From Yersinia aldovae ATCC 35236 (GTDB taxonomy: Bacteria; Pseudomonadota; Gammaproteobacteria; Enterobacterales; Enterobacteriaceae): a DNA stretch of 64,000 nucleotides. A program made the position numbers and the translations under genes. The notes beneath the pieces are model-generated. The model ran no database searches, was not told the DNA's origin, and saw only the letters and a list, made by a program, of their open reading frames with translations. The stretch is from NCBI RefSeq assembly GCF_000173735.1, contig NZ_ACCB01000016.1, forward strand, positions 1 through 64,000, in the 5' to 3' direction. Positions within the stretch are counted from its first letter, which is position 1, and the number at the start of each line of letters is the position of its first letter. Below are positions 18,140-28,259 of this stretch, piece after piece.

Positions 18140-19990
18140 ATGGCCTTATTACAAATTAGTGAGCCTGGTTTAACGGCGGCACCACACCAACGTCGGTTGG
18201 CCGCAGGGATAGATTTAGGCACCACAAATTCATTGGTAGCCACTGTGCGCAGCGGTAAAGCGCAAACACTGGCCGATGAACAGCAGCGGGATCTTTTGCC
18301 GTCAGTGGTTCACTATCAACAAAATAACATTGATGTCGGCTGGAATGCGCGCGATTTAGCGGCATTGGATCCGGTCAATACTATTAGTTCAGTCAAACGC
18401 ATGATGGGCCGTTCTTTGGCCGATATCGTGCAGCGCTACCCTAATCTGCCTTACCAGTTTCAGCCGAGTGAAAATGGCTTGCCGATGATCCAGACTGCCT
18501 GCGGGTTAGTTAACCCGGTGCAAGTGTCTGCGGATATCCTAAAAGCATTGGCACAGCGGGCGCGTGCTGCATTGGAAGGTGAACTTGACGGTGTAGTAAT
18601 TACCGTTCCGGCTTACTTTGATGATGCTCAGCGTCAGGGAACCAAAGATGCCGCCCGCTTAGCGGGGTTGCATGTGTTGCGTTTGCTTAATGAGCCGACC
18701 GCAGCGGCTATCGCCTATGGTCTGGATTCAGGCCAGGAAGGGGTGATTGCTGTTTACGACTTAGGCGGCGGAACATTTGATATCTCTATTTTGCGCTTAA
18801 GCCGTGGTGTTTTTGAAGTGTTGGCAACGGGCGGTGATTCTGCGCTGGGTGGGGATGACTTCGACCACTTATTAGCTGATTGGCTGCGCGAGCAAGCTGG
18901 TATTGATTCCCGTGATGATCATGGTGTCCAGCGGCAATTACTTGATGCGGCGATCGCGGCCAAAATTACCTTGAGTGATGCCGAGGTTGCTGATGTCTCG
19001 GTCGCTGGCTGGCAAGGGCAAATCACCCGTGAGCAATTTGAATCGCTGATCGCGTCATTAGTTAAGCGCACATTAATGGCTTGTCGTCGTGCGTTAAAAG
19101 ATGCTGGCGTGACGGCTGACGAAGTGTTGGAAGTGGTGATGGTCGGCGGTTCGACCCGTGTGCCGTTGGTGCGTGAGCAGGTGGGGCAATTCTTTGGCCG
19201 CACGCCACTGACCTCAATTGATCCCGATAAAGTGGTCGCTATTGGTGCGGCGATCCAAGCTGACATTCTGGTGGGGAATAAACCTGACAGTGATATGTTG
19301 CTGCTGGATGTTATCCCGCTGTCATTAGGGCTGGAAACTATGGGCGGTTTAGTGGAAAAAGTGATTCCACGCAATACCACCATTCCGGTTGCCCGCGCGC
19401 AAGAGTTCACCACCTTTAAAGATGGTCAGAGTGCGATGACTATCCACGTACTACAAGGTGAACGCGAGTTGGTACAGGATTGTCGTTCTCTGGCCCGCTT
19501 TGCTTTACGTGGTTTGCCGCCGCTGCCAGCGGGAGGGGCACATATCCGTGTGACTTTCCAGGTGGATGCGGATGGGTTATTGAGTGTCACAGCGATGGAG
19601 AAATCCACCGGCGTGGAGGCATCGATTCAGGTGAAGCCTTCCTATGGGCTATCCGATGATGAAATTGCCAATATGATTAAAGATTCAATGGCGAACGCGC
19701 AAAGTGATATTGGCGCGCGTAAGCTGGCGGAACAACAAGTCGAAGCCTCTCGTGTGCTGGAAAGTTTACAAGGCGCATTGGCAGAAGATGCAGCATTACT
19801 CAGTGAGCAAGAAAGTACTGCGATCGCTCAGGCGATGGCAGCATTACAGCAGCAGATGCAGAGCACTGACCCACACGCAATCGAAGCTGCGATAAAAGCG
19901 TTAGATGCACAAACGCAAGATTTTGCCGCGCGCCGAATGGATGCTTCTATTCGCCGTGCTTTGGCTGGCCATTCAGTGGATGAGGTTTAA
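18140..19990 (+). CDS. hscA: Hsp70-type chaperone HscA
   Basis: A 616-residue specialised Hsp70 that uses ATP, with HscB, to release clusters from IscU. The nucleotide-binding domain shows [14 protein letters not shown] (about 22-35), [14 protein letters not shown] (about 153) and [13 protein letters not shown] (about 205). The substrate-binding domain begins after [12 protein letters not shown] (about 395). It is followed 2 bp later by fdx. Confidence 0.96.
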   Translation: MALLQISEPGLTAAPHQRRLAAGIDLGTTNSLVATVRSGKAQTLADEQQRDLLPSVVHYQQNNIDVGWNARDLAALDPVNTISSVKRMMGRSLADIVQRYPNLPYQFQPSENGLPMIQTACGLVNPVQVSADILKALAQRARAALEGELDGVVITVPAYFDDAQRQGTKDAARLAGLHVLRLLNEPTAAAIAYGLDSGQEGVIAVYDLGGGTFDISILRLSRGVFEVLATGGDSALGGDDFDHLLADWLREQAGIDSRDDHGVQRQLLDAAIAAKITLSDAEVADVSVAGWQGQITREQFESLIASLVKRTLMACRRALKDAGVTADEVLEVVMVGGSTRVPLVREQVGQFFGRTPLTSIDPDKVVAIGAAIQADILVGNKPDSDMLLLDVIPLSLGLETMGGLVEKVIPRNTTIPVARAQEFTTFKDGQSAMTIHVLQGERELVQDCRSLARFALRGLPPLPAGGAHIRVTFQVDADGLLSVTAMEKSTGVEASIQVKPSYGLSDDEIANMIKDSMANAQSDIGARKLAEQQVEASRVLESLQGALAEDAALLSEQESTAIAQAMAALQQQMQSTDPHAIEAAIKALDAQTQDFAARRMDASIRRALAGHSVDEV

Positions 19991-19992
19991 TC

Positions 19993-20328
19993 ATGCCCAA
20001 AATAGTATTTCTGCCCCATAAAGACCTTTGCCCGGATGGTGCAGTACTGGAAGCAACGCAAGGTGAAACCATATTAGATGTCGCCTTGCGCAATGGAATC
20101 GACATCGAGCATGCCTGTGAGAAATCCTGTGCCTGTACCACTTGCCACTGTGTGGTGCGGGAAGGTTTTGATTCTCTGCCAGAAAGCAGTGAACTGGAAG
20201 ATGACATGCTGGATAAAGCCTGGGGGCTGGAGCCAGAAAGTCGCCTGAGTTGTCAGGCCAGAGTGACGGATGAAGACTTGGTGGTTGAGATGCCGCGTTA
20301 TACCATTAACCATGCACGAGAGCATTAA
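19993..20328 (+). CDS. fdx: [2Fe-2S] ferredoxin of the isc system
   Basis: A 111-residue adrenodoxin-type ferredoxin that supplies electrons for cluster assembly on IscU. Cluster cysteines are in [12 protein letters not shown] (C42, C48, C51) and LSCQARV (C87). It lies 2 bp after hscA and is separated from iscX by an ERIC element. Confidence 0.96.
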   Translation: MPKIVFLPHKDLCPDGAVLEATQGETILDVALRNGIDIEHACEKSCACTTCHCVVREGFDSLPESSELEDDMLDKAWGLEPESRLSCQARVTDEDLVVEMPRYTINHAREH

Positions 20329-20330
20329 TC

Positions 20331-20457
20331 ATACTCGTCATACTTCAAGCTGCATGTGCGTTGGCTACGTTCAATCACCCGAATCACTTACAACAGTAAG
20401 CTCATCGGGACTCTTTCACTTGCCGCCTTCCTGCAACTCGAATTATTTAGAGTATAT
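20331..20457. repeat. Full-length ERIC element between fdx and iscX
   Basis: It starts ATACTCGTCATACTTCAAGC 2 bp after the fdx stop and ends CTCGAATTATTTAGAGTATA 16 bp before iscX. It is in the opposite orientation to the copies between iscU/iscA and hscB/hscA. Confidence 0.92.
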
Positions 20458-20473
20458 ACACGAGAACATTGAT

Positions 20474-20674
20474 ATGAGCTTAACCTGGCAAGATACCCGC
20501 GAAATTGGCGAAGCGCTGTATGATCAATTTCCGGATACCGATCCCAAGACGGTGCGCTTCACCGATATGCACCAATGGATCTGCGACTTAGAAGATTTCG
20601 ATGATGATCCGCAGGGATCAAATGAAAAAGTGCTGGAAGCGATCCTTCTGGTCTGGTTAGATGAGTTTGAATAG
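20474..20674 (+). CDS. iscX: IscX (YfhJ), isc operon accessory protein
   Basis: A 66-residue acidic protein that binds IscS and iron and modulates the rate of cluster assembly. The sequence [20 protein letters not shown] with a tail of Asp and Glu residues is the family pattern. The ATG at 20474 is used; the longer open frame upstream is ERIC sequence. Confidence 0.95.
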   Translation: MSLTWQDTREIGEALYDQFPDTDPKTVRFTDMHQWICDLEDFDDDPQGSNEKVLEAILLVWLDEFE

Positions 20675-20681
20675 GTACCAG

Positions 20682-20707
20682 AGGGTCGCATAAGCGGCCC
20701 TTTTTTT
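20682..20707 (+). terminator. Terminator of the isc operon
   Basis: AGGGTCGC / GCGGCCCT form an 8-bp stem with one G-U pair and a 4-nt loop. It is followed by seven T, 8 bp after the iscX stop. Confidence 0.88.
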
Positions 20708-20817
20708 ATGCCGGATCTGATATCTTATAGATAGAAACTTTATTGGATCGATGCTGGTAACACAGGCCAGTATATAACTAACTGAATAACAGAAAAATAA
20801 TAATGACGAGGTAATCC

Positions 20818-22113
20818 ATGACCACAGAAATAATGCAAGTATCCCTATCATCCAAGCCGGCAGATGTCCGCTGGGGCGAGAAAGCCCTATTAAGTACCAA
20901 TGATCAAGGCATTACTATCCACCTGACGGGAAAAGACACTTTGGGGTCGATCCAACGTGCCGCCCGTAAAATCGACGGGCAGGGTATCAAACAGGTCAAA
21001 CTGGCCGGGGAGGGCTGGGGTCTGGAACAAAACTGGGCATTCTGGCAAGGGTTCCGTGGGCCAAAAGGTCAGCGTAGCGTGGAGTGGGCAGAGCTGCCAG
21101 AGAACGAAAAAACCGAGCTGAAACATCGGCTGAAAATTATTGACTGGGTGCGCGACACTATTAATGCACCAGCAGAAGATTTGGGGCCAGAGCAACTGGC
21201 TAAAAACGCGATCGATTTACTGTGTTCAGTATCATGCGATGCTGTTAGTTACCGTATTACCAAAGGCGAAGATCTGCGTGAGCAGGGTTATGCCGGGATT
21301 TACACCGTTGGTCGCGGCTCTGATCGCGCGCCGGTGTTATTGGCGTTGGACTATAACCCAACCGGTAATCCCGATGCGCCAGTGATGGCGTGTTTGGTGG
21401 GTAAAGGTATTACTTTTGATTCAGGCGGTTATAGCCTGAAACAGAGCGCCTTTATGGATTCGATGAAATCCGACATGGGGGGTGCGGCGACAGTCACCGG
21501 TGCATTGGCATTAGCAGTGGCTCGAGGCTTGGATAAGCGCGTAAAACTGTATTTGTGTTGTGCGGATAATATGGTGAGTGGTAATGCCTTCAAACTGGGT
21601 GATATCATTCGCTATCGCAATAAAAAGACGGTAGAAATCATGAATACCGATGCCGAAGGGCGCTTGGTATTAGCCGATGGCCTGATTGATGCGTCGGAAC
21701 AGAATGCACCGCTGATTATTGATGCTGCTACCTTAACCGGTGCGGCGAAAACTGCCTTGGGTAATGATTACCATGCGCTGTTTAGCTTTGATGATCAACT
21801 GGCGCAAGAGTTGTTAAGCAGTGCCAAAAGTGAGCACGAACCTTTCTGGCGTTTGCCGCTGGCCGAGTTCCATCGCAGCCAGTTACCGTCTAATTTTGCT
21901 GAATTGAATAATGTTGCGGGTGCAGCCTACAGTGCTGGTGCCAGCACTGCTGCTGCGTTTTTGTCGCATTTCGTGACAAACTATCAGCAAGGCTGGTTGC
22001 ACATTGACTGCTCTGCCACTTACCGTAAAGGCGCGGTTGAGCAATGGTCGGCCGGTGCTACAGGTTTGGGTGTACGCACCATTGCTAACCTATTGTTGGC
22101 GAAAGCAAAATAA
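20818..22113 (+). CDS. pepB: Peptidase B (M17 leucyl aminopeptidase family)
   Basis: A 431-residue metallo-aminopeptidase that removes N-terminal residues from peptides, including Cys-Gly. The metal and catalytic signature [14 protein letters not shown] lies near residue 277, with the active-site lysine region [15 protein letters not shown] near 196. It has its own start region after the isc terminator. Length and sequence fit enterobacterial PepB. Confidence 0.94.
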   Translation: MTTEIMQVSLSSKPADVRWGEKALLSTNDQGITIHLTGKDTLGSIQRAARKIDGQGIKQVKLAGEGWGLEQNWAFWQGFRGPKGQRSVEWAELPENEKTELKHRLKIIDWVRDTINAPAEDLGPEQLAKNAIDLLCSVSCDAVSYRITKGEDLREQGYAGIYTVGRGSDRAPVLLALDYNPTGNPDAPVMACLVGKGITFDSGGYSLKQSAFMDSMKSDMGGAATVTGALALAVARGLDKRVKLYLCCADNMVSGNAFKLGDIIRYRNKKTVEIMNTDAEGRLVLADGLIDASEQNAPLIIDAATLTGAAKTALGNDYHALFSFDDQLAQELLSSAKSEHEPFWRLPLAEFHRSQLPSNFAELNNVAGAAYSAGASTAAAFLSHFVTNYQQGWLHIDCSATYRKGAVEQWSAGATGLGVRTIANLLLAKAK

Positions 22114-22200
22114 CATATTGATGTGTCGAGGAGTGAGAATAGGCAGATCGTAAAGACGCTGTATTCTCTTTGAAGAAAAAAGCTTCCCTGGGGGCTCGAG

Positions 22201-22220
22201 CCGCGCCATCCTTGGCGCGG
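22201..22220 (+). other. Stem-loop between pepB and sseB
   Basis: CCGCGCC / GGCGCGG with a 6-nt loop lies in the 172-bp gap and is followed by ACGCTTTACTC. It has no proper T-run. It could be a terminator of pepB or part of a structured leader of sseB. Confidence 0.45.
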
Positions 22221-22285
22221 ACGCTTTACTCTTCTACCTGTTCTCCCTCCTATTTACCCATCGCAAGATGTTTTTGGAGTCAAGC

Positions 22286-23161
22286 ATGAGTGTGCCGCAG
22301 TCCCCTGATGATAAGCACGATAGTCACCATCACGATGAAGACCAAAGCCTGGAATCCTTGCTAAAACTGGCGGCGACGGAGTCCATTCATCGCACCGCCT
22401 TTTTCCGTGCGCTGCTGGATGCGACCGTTTTAGTGCTGGTAGATGATTCAGATAAGTGCATTGAAGACGGTGAAATGACGTTCACCGCAGGAAATGGTGT
22501 GAATATTCTGCATTGGGAAAAGCAGGATGGCGAGTCGGTCATTCCATTCTTTACCTCAGTAGAAGTGCTTCAGCAGGCGCTGGATATGGCAGAAAATCAA
22601 GATATTGACAGTGAGAAACAGCCTTTTGTCGCCATGCCGGTGCGGGTGCTATTTGAAATGACTCAGGGCGCACATCTGTTTTTGAACCCAAAATCAGAGC
22701 ACGGTAAAGAGTTCTGGCCGCAAGAAGTGGCGATGCTACTCGAAAACGGCGGTTTAGCGCAACCGGCTGAAATGGTCGTGGATAAAGAGAGCCAAATTCT
22801 ATTGGGCCAACCGGAAGAGTACCCGGCGGCAATGGTTGATGCATTGATTCAATTGTTCAGCCAGCGTAAGCCAGTGCGCCGTGCTTTTCTGGCATTAATG
22901 CATGATAAAAATGTTGATGATCAACCTAACTTATTGATTGGTTTAGAAGTTGAGGGGCCTGAAGATGAGGTTGACCAGTTAATTCAGGAAGCCGGCAATG
23001 TGGCCAGTGATAATGCACCCGACGATCGCCCGGTTGATTTTTGCGTAGTGAGTGAAAAAGAGCGCGGTGTAAGCCATTATCTGATGACGCATACTCAGGC
23101 ATTCTATCAGCGCAGATGGGGCAGTTGGCTGCGTAATGTGATTCCTTCAGTTAATCATTAG
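22286..23161 (+). CDS. sseB: SseB family protein
   Basis: A 291-residue cytosolic protein of the SseB (enhanced serine sensitivity) family, slightly longer than E. coli SseB owing to a His/Asp-rich N-terminus (DDKHDSHHHDEDQ). The start at 22286 has TGGAG 6 nt upstream; an ATG 6 codons earlier is less well placed. The role is unclear. sseA, its usual neighbour in E. coli, is absent, and yfhM follows after 14 bp, so the two may be co-transcribed. Confidence 0.87.
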   Translation: MSVPQSPDDKHDSHHHDEDQSLESLLKLAATESIHRTAFFRALLDATVLVLVDDSDKCIEDGEMTFTAGNGVNILHWEKQDGESVIPFFTSVEVLQQALDMAENQDIDSEKQPFVAMPVRVLFEMTQGAHLFLNPKSEHGKEFWPQEVAMLLENGGLAQPAEMVVDKESQILLGQPEEYPAAMVDALIQLFSQRKPVRRAFLALMHDKNVDDQPNLLIGLEVEGPEDEVDQLIQEAGNVASDNAPDDRPVDFCVVSEKERGVSHYLMTHTQAFYQRRWGSWLRNVIPSVNH

Positions 23162-23175
23162 TCACGGAGCAGGAT

Positions 23176-26100
23176 ATGAATCACAACGGATTGCAGCGGT
23201 TAACGTCAGGAATCAAAAAGTGCCAGGCGACCATCTTGGGCAGTGCCATGTTATTAAGTGCCGTGTTGCTATTGGCGGCCTGTGACGACAGCAGCGATAA
23301 AAAGGATGTCGCCGCGCCGGCAACTCAGGCCAGTGCGCCGGTGGCTAATACTGCGGTTAAAACGAATGATGCCGCTGTACTGGCAGCGTTGGCGAAACGC
23401 TATGCAGGGCAACCGATCACCTTGCTTGATGCTTCTGAGCTGCAACTCGATGGGGCCAGCGCGATGGTGTTGACCTTCTCGCAGCCGCTGGATACTAAAC
23501 AAGATTTTGCCTCGCAGGTGCATCTGGTTGATACCGTCAGCGGTAAAATCGACGGTGCCTGGGAGCTATCCGATAATCTGATGGAGCTGCGTTTACGCCA
23601 CCTTAAACCCGAGCGTAAGTTGTTATTAACCATAGACGGCACGCTGAAAGGCATCGGTGGTGGGCAACTGGGTAAACAACAGCAGCAGCAAATCACCACC
23701 CGCGACATCAAACCGAGCGTTGGCTTTGCCAGTAAAGGTTCTTTGCTGCCGGGCAAGCTGGCACAGGGCTTGCCAGTGATGGCGCTGAATGTGAATAACG
23801 TCGATGTTAACTTCTTTCGCATTAAACAAAGCAGTTTGGCCAGTTTCCTCGCTAGCTGGCAGTACCGCAGTGCGCTGTCGAATTGGGAATCAGACGAACT
23901 GCTGAAAATGGCCGATTTGGTCTATACCGGCCGCTTTGACCTCAATCCTGCGGTCAATACCCGTGAAAAGTTGCTATTGCCACTGGCGGATATCAAGCCG
24001 TTACAGGAGTCTGGTGTCTATCTGGCGGTGATGCAACAAGCCGGGCAATACAGTTACACCAATGCCGCCACCTTATTTACGCTGAGTGATATCGGTGTTT
24101 CGCTGCACAGCTATCATGACCGGATGGATGTCTTTGCTCAGGCGCTGGCCGGTGGTGCGGCGCTGAAAGGCGTGTCACTGCAAGTATTGGATGAAAAAGG
24201 GCAAGTGCTGATTCAGGCTGAAACTGATGGTCAGGGCCATGCGCAACTGGAAAAAAACACTAACGCTAAGCTACTGTTAGCCTCGCAAAACGGGCAGACC
24301 AGCTTAATCGATCTTACGGTTCCGGCGCTGGACTTGGCTGAATTTGATATTGCCGGGCCGGAAGGTTTTCAAAAGCAGTTCTTTATTTTTGGCCCGCGTG
24401 ACCTCTATCGCCCCGGTGAAACCTTAATTGTTAATGGCTTACTGCGAGACGCCGATGGAAAACCTTTGGCAACGCAGCCAGTTAAAGTGGATATCCTCAA
24501 ACCCGATAATCAGGTGGTGCGCAGCTTTGTCTGGCAGCCGCAGGAGGGCTTGTATCAATATCAATATGCTATACCGGAAGGCGGCCCAACCGGGGAGTGG
24601 TCGTTGCGCCTGAATTTGGGTGACAACCAGCCGCGTCTGTACAAATTTAAAGTGGAAGATTTCCTGCCAGAGCGTATGGCGCTGGAAATTACCACCAGCA
24701 AAGAACCGATTGCCACTGACAGCGAAGCCAGCTTTGCAGTAACTGGCCGCTATTTATATGGCGCACCGGCCTCAGGTAACCGCTTGCAAGGTCAACTGTT
24801 TTTACGCCCCTTACGCGAGGCGGTTGCCGCGCTACCCGGTTTTGAGTTTGGTTCTGTGACGGAAGAGAACCTCTCTCGCACCTTAGATGAGTTTGATACC
24901 ACACTCGATAGCGACGGCCAAACGGATGTCGCTGTGGATAACAGTTGGCAGAATGCGCAATCGCCGTTGAAACTGATTTTACAGGCAAGCTTGCTAGAAT
25001 CCGGTGGGCGGCCAGTAACCCGCCGTGCTGAACAGGCATTGTGGCCAGCCGATGCGCTGGCAGGTATTCGCCCGTTATTCAACAAGCAGCAAGTTTATGA
25101 TTATCGCAGTGACAGTTATAAATCACAGGCGATGGTCGATCAGGACACCACGGCCGATTTTGAAATTATCTATGCGAATGCCAGCGGTAAAAAGCTGGCC
25201 GCCGATGGCCTGAAAGTGAAGTTGGTGCGTGAGCGGCGCGATTACTACTGGCAGTGGTCAGAAAGTGATGGCTGGCAGTCACTGTTTGATAAAAAAGACC
25301 TGACTCTGGCGGAACAAACGGTAAATATTGCCGCCGATGGCAGTGCCAAGGTCAGCTTCCCGGTGGAGTGGGGCGCTTATCGTATTGAGGTGAGTAATCC
25401 AGATAATGAATTGGTCAGCAGTTCGCGTTTCTGGGCCGGTTATAGCTGGCAGGACAATACCGGCGGCAGTGGAGCTGTTCGTCCAGATCAAGTCAAACTG
25501 ACACTGGATAAGCCGGCTTATCGCCCCGGTGAAAAAGTGAAGTTACATATTGAAGCCCCCGCCGCCGGTAATGGCTATCTGTTGGTGGAATCCAGCGATG
25601 GCCCGTTGTGGTGGCAGGAAGTGACTATTCCGGCAGGGGGCGCGGATATCGATGTGCCGATTAACACGGCGTGGAACCGTCACGATTTGTATCTCAGTGC
25701 GACGGTGATTCGTCCTGGCGACAAAGCACAGCAAGCCACGCCAAAACGGGCGGTGGGATTGCTGCATTTGCCGCTGGTGGATGAAACTCGCAAACTGGCA
25801 CTGCAATTGGATGCTCCTGAGCGTATTCGTCCGAACCAAACTTTAACCGTCAAAGTTAAAGCCAACCGGGTCGGTGCGCCATTGCCTGAAAAAGTGCAAG
25901 TACTGCTGTCGGCGGTCGACAGCGGTATCTTGAATATTACTGATTTCGCTACGCCGGACCCGTATGATGCTTTCTTTGGTCGCAAACGCTACAGCGTTGA
26001 TCAATATGATGTTTACGGGCAACTGATTGAAGGGCAGGGGCGATTGGCCAGCCTGCGTTTTGGTGGCGATGGCGGTGACGATGATGCGCTGTCCCGTGGC

Positions 26101-28212
26101 GGCAAAAAGCCGATCACGGAAGTGACCATTGTGGCACAGCAAGCCCTGCCGGTGACCTTGAATGCACAAGGTGAAGGTACGGTTGAGCTGGCAATTCCTG
26201 ATTTTAACGGAGAACTGCGCCTAATGGCGCAAGCCTGGAGCGCAGAAGATTTTGGCAACGCAGAGGCTAAAGTGGTGGTCGCAGCACCGTTGATTGCGCA
26301 ATTGGCAACGCCGCGTTTTCTGGCGGGTGGTGACACGACACAATTGGCACTGGATCTGAGTAACTTATCAGGACTGCCGCAAACTCTGTCGCTCAAATTG
26401 GCCGCCAGTGACTTGCTGGCATTAAATGGTGTGCAAACTCAGTCAGTTACGTTGGCTAAAGGCGAGCGCAAAACAGTGTTGATTCCGGTGCGGGCGCTAA
26501 ATGGCTTTGGCCAGGGAAATATCAGCCTGAAGGTCAGTGGTATGGTGCTGCCAAATGAAAAACTGCCGGATTATCAGCATATTTGGAAGATCGGCGTGCG
26601 GCCTGCAACTCCGGCCCAAACCCGCCATTTTGCCAACGTATTGCACCGTGGCGAAAGTTGGAGCTTGCCGGCGGATGCGACTGCGGGATTGATAGCAGAA
26701 ACAGTGCAAGGCCAACTTTTGCTTACCAGCCGCCCTCCGCTCAATCTTGCCCGCTATATCAGCGAGCTGTACGCCTACCCTTATGGTTGTTTAGAGCAGA
26801 CCGTCAGCGGATTGTATCCCTCGCTGTACAGTAACCATGCGCAGTTGAGCGCGTTGGGAATTAAAGCCGATAGCGATGAGAAACGTCGGCAGGCGATTGA
26901 CGTCGGGATTGAGCACTTGCTCAGTATGCAGCGTCATAACGGCAGTTTTGGTTTGTGGAGTAACGACAGCCCGGAAGAGTTCTGGCTGACCGCCTATGCC
27001 ACAGACTTCCTGTATCGTGCTAACCAGCAGGGTTACAGCGTACCGATCGCGGCGTTGACGGCGGCGAATAACCGTTTGCAGCGCTACTTGCAGGATCCAA
27101 ATCAGGTAGAAACGCGTTCTAGCGAACAAGCCAAACATACCCGTTTTGCGGTGCAGGCTTATGCCGGTTTGGTGCTGGCACAGCAACAGCAAGCCTCACT
27201 TGGCGCACTACGCCAGTTGTACACCCGCAGCAACGAAGCCCGTTCTGGCTTACCGTTGGTGCAGTTGGGTGTTGCACTTAAATTAATGGGAGATATGCCG
27301 CGAGCCAAAGAAGCCATTAGTCAGGGGCTGGATACTTCGCGCAATGATAAGGATTACTGGCTGGAAGATTATGGCAGCGTGATACGTGATGACGCACTGA
27401 TTTTGGCATTGTTGACTGACCACAATTTGTTGCCACAGGTGCGCGATACTCGTCTGTTGGTACTGTCTGATGCTTTGACCAGCCGCAACTATCTGTCAAC
27501 GCAGGAGAGCAATGCGGTATTCCTGGCGGGTCGCACCATGATGAGTGGTGCTGAAACACCGTGGCAGGCTGCCATAGCTGCCACGGCGGAGAGTCTCGCT
27601 GAGAGTGCCACAGTGACACAAAACGCGGCATTGAATCAAAACTGGTCAGCGCCGCAACTGACTGGTGGTATGCAGATGCAAAATCGGGGTGATGTTGCAC
27701 TCTATAGCCGCGTCAATATCGTGGGGTATCCGCAGCAAACACCTGCGCCATTCAGCAATAATCTGCATATTAGCCGCAGATATATTGGGTTGGATGGTAA
27801 CCCATTACCGCTATCACACCTGAAGAGCGGCGAGCTGGTGTTGGTGCATCTGGATGTGTGGGCAGATAAACGGGTGCCTGATGCGCTGGTGGTCGATTTA
27901 CTGCCTGCGGGGTTAGAACTGGAAAACCAAAATCTGGGTGACAGCAGCGCCAGTCTGGGGGAGAGCGCCAGTAGTGTGACTGAACTGTTACAGGATATGC
28001 AGCAGTCAGAGATTAAACATCAGGAGTTTCGTGATGACCGCTATGTCGCGGCAGTGAGTGTTGATGGTTATCGTCATACCACGTTGCTGTATCTGGCCCG
28101 TGCCGTGACCCCGGGGGTTTATCAGGTGCCCGCGCCGCAGGTGGAATCGATGTATGTACCGGACTGGCGTGCGCTGGGCACTACTGTGCCACAACTTGAA
28201 GTCGTAAAGTAA
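23176..28212 (+). CDS. yfhM: Bacterial alpha-2-macroglobulin lipoprotein YfhM
   Basis: A 1678-residue lipoprotein that traps proteases in the periplasm, probably protecting cells when the outer membrane is breached. The signal peptide ends in the lipobox LLAAC with lipidated C36. Macroglobulin-like domains follow. The thioester motif CLEQ lies at about residue 1205 (YPYGCLEQ). It sits directly before pbpC, whose product repairs peptidoglycan, a linkage conserved in many proteobacteria. Confidence 0.95.
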   Translation: MNHNGLQRLTSGIKKCQATILGSAMLLSAVLLLAACDDSSDKKDVAAPATQASAPVANTAVKTNDAAVLAALAKRYAGQPITLLDASELQLDGASAMVLTFSQPLDTKQDFASQVHLVDTVSGKIDGAWELSDNLMELRLRHLKPERKLLLTIDGTLKGIGGGQLGKQQQQQITTRDIKPSVGFASKGSLLPGKLAQGLPVMALNVNNVDVNFFRIKQSSLASFLASWQYRSALSNWESDELLKMADLVYTGRFDLNPAVNTREKLLLPLADIKPLQESGVYLAVMQQAGQYSYTNAATLFTLSDIGVSLHSYHDRMDVFAQALAGGAALKGVSLQVLDEKGQVLIQAETDGQGHAQLEKNTNAKLLLASQNGQTSLIDLTVPALDLAEFDIAGPEGFQKQFFIFGPRDLYRPGETLIVNGLLRDADGKPLATQPVKVDILKPDNQVVRSFVWQPQEGLYQYQYAIPEGGPTGEWSLRLNLGDNQPRLYKFKVEDFLPERMALEITTSKEPIATDSEASFAVTGRYLYGAPASGNRLQGQLFLRPLREAVAALPGFEFGSVTEENLSRTLDEFDTTLDSDGQTDVAVDNSWQNAQSPLKLILQASLLESGGRPVTRRAEQALWPADALAGIRPLFNKQQVYDYRSDSYKSQAMVDQDTTADFEIIYANASGKKLAADGLKVKLVRERRDYYWQWSESDGWQSLFDKKDLTLAEQTVNIAADGSAKVSFPVEWGAYRIEVSNPDNELVSSSRFWAGYSWQDNTGGSGAVRPDQVKLTLDKPAYRPGEKVKLHIEAPAAGNGYLLVESSDGPLWWQEVTIPAGGADIDVPINTAWNRHDLYLSATVIRPGDKAQQATPKRAVGLLHLPLVDETRKLALQLDAPERIRPNQTLTVKVKANRVGAPLPEKVQVLLSAVDSGILNITDFATPDPYDAFFGRKRYSVDQYDVYGQLIEGQGRLASLRFGGDGGDDDALSRGGKKPITEVTIVAQQALPVTLNAQGEGTVELAIPDFNGELRLMAQAWSAEDFGNAEAKVVVAAPLIAQLATPRFLAGGDTTQLALDLSNLSGLPQTLSLKLAASDLLALNGVQTQSVTLAKGERKTVLIPVRALNGFGQGNISLKVSGMVLPNEKLPDYQHIWKIGVRPATPAQTRHFANVLHRGESWSLPADATAGLIAETVQGQLLLTSRPPLNLARYISELYAYPYGCLEQTVSGLYPSLYSNHAQLSALGIKADSDEKRRQAIDVGIEHLLSMQRHNGSFGLWSNDSPEEFWLTAYATDFLYRANQQGYSVPIAALTAANNRLQRYLQDPNQVETRSSEQAKHTRFAVQAYAGLVLAQQQQASLGALRQLYTRSNEARSGLPLVQLGVALKLMGDMPRAKEAISQGLDTSRNDKDYWLEDYGSVIRDDALILALLTDHNLLPQVRDTRLLVLSDALTSRNYLSTQESNAVFLAGRTMMSGAETPWQAAIAATAESLAESATVTQNAALNQNWSAPQLTGGMQMQNRGDVALYSRVNIVGYPQQTPAPFSNNLHISRRYIGLDGNPLPLSHLKSGELVLVHLDVWADKRVPDALVVDLLPAGLELENQNLGDSSASLGESASSVTELLQDMQQSEIKHQEFRDDRYVAAVSVDGYRHTTLLYLARAVTPGVYQVPAPQVESMYVPDWRALGTTVPQLEVVK

Positions 28213-28221
28213 ATGCTCACT

Positions 28222-28250
28222 CCCCCTTTGCGGCTCAGTAGCAAAGGGGG
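28222..28250 (+). terminator. 10-bp perfect hairpin between yfhM and pbpC
   Basis: CCCCCTTTGC / GCAAAGGGGG with a 9-nt loop lies 9 bp after the yfhM stop. No T-run follows. The right arm contains the only purine-rich stretch before the pbpC ATGs at 28260/28266, so it may mask the pbpC ribosome site rather than terminate. Confidence 0.55.
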
Positions 28251-28259
28251 ATGCTATCA

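Noticed and set aside
18919-19413. 164-codon minus-strand frame inside hscA
   Set aside because: Antisense shadow of a high-GC conserved gene, Ser/Thr-rich, with no ribosome site.
20270-20473. Long N-terminal extension of iscX
   Set aside because: It runs through the end of fdx in another frame and through an ERIC element. IscX is a 66-residue family starting MSLTWQ.
22114-22285. Small RNA in the pepB-sseB gap
   Set aside because: There is a hairpin but no promoter plus terminator pair that I can support, and no known sRNA is recognised.
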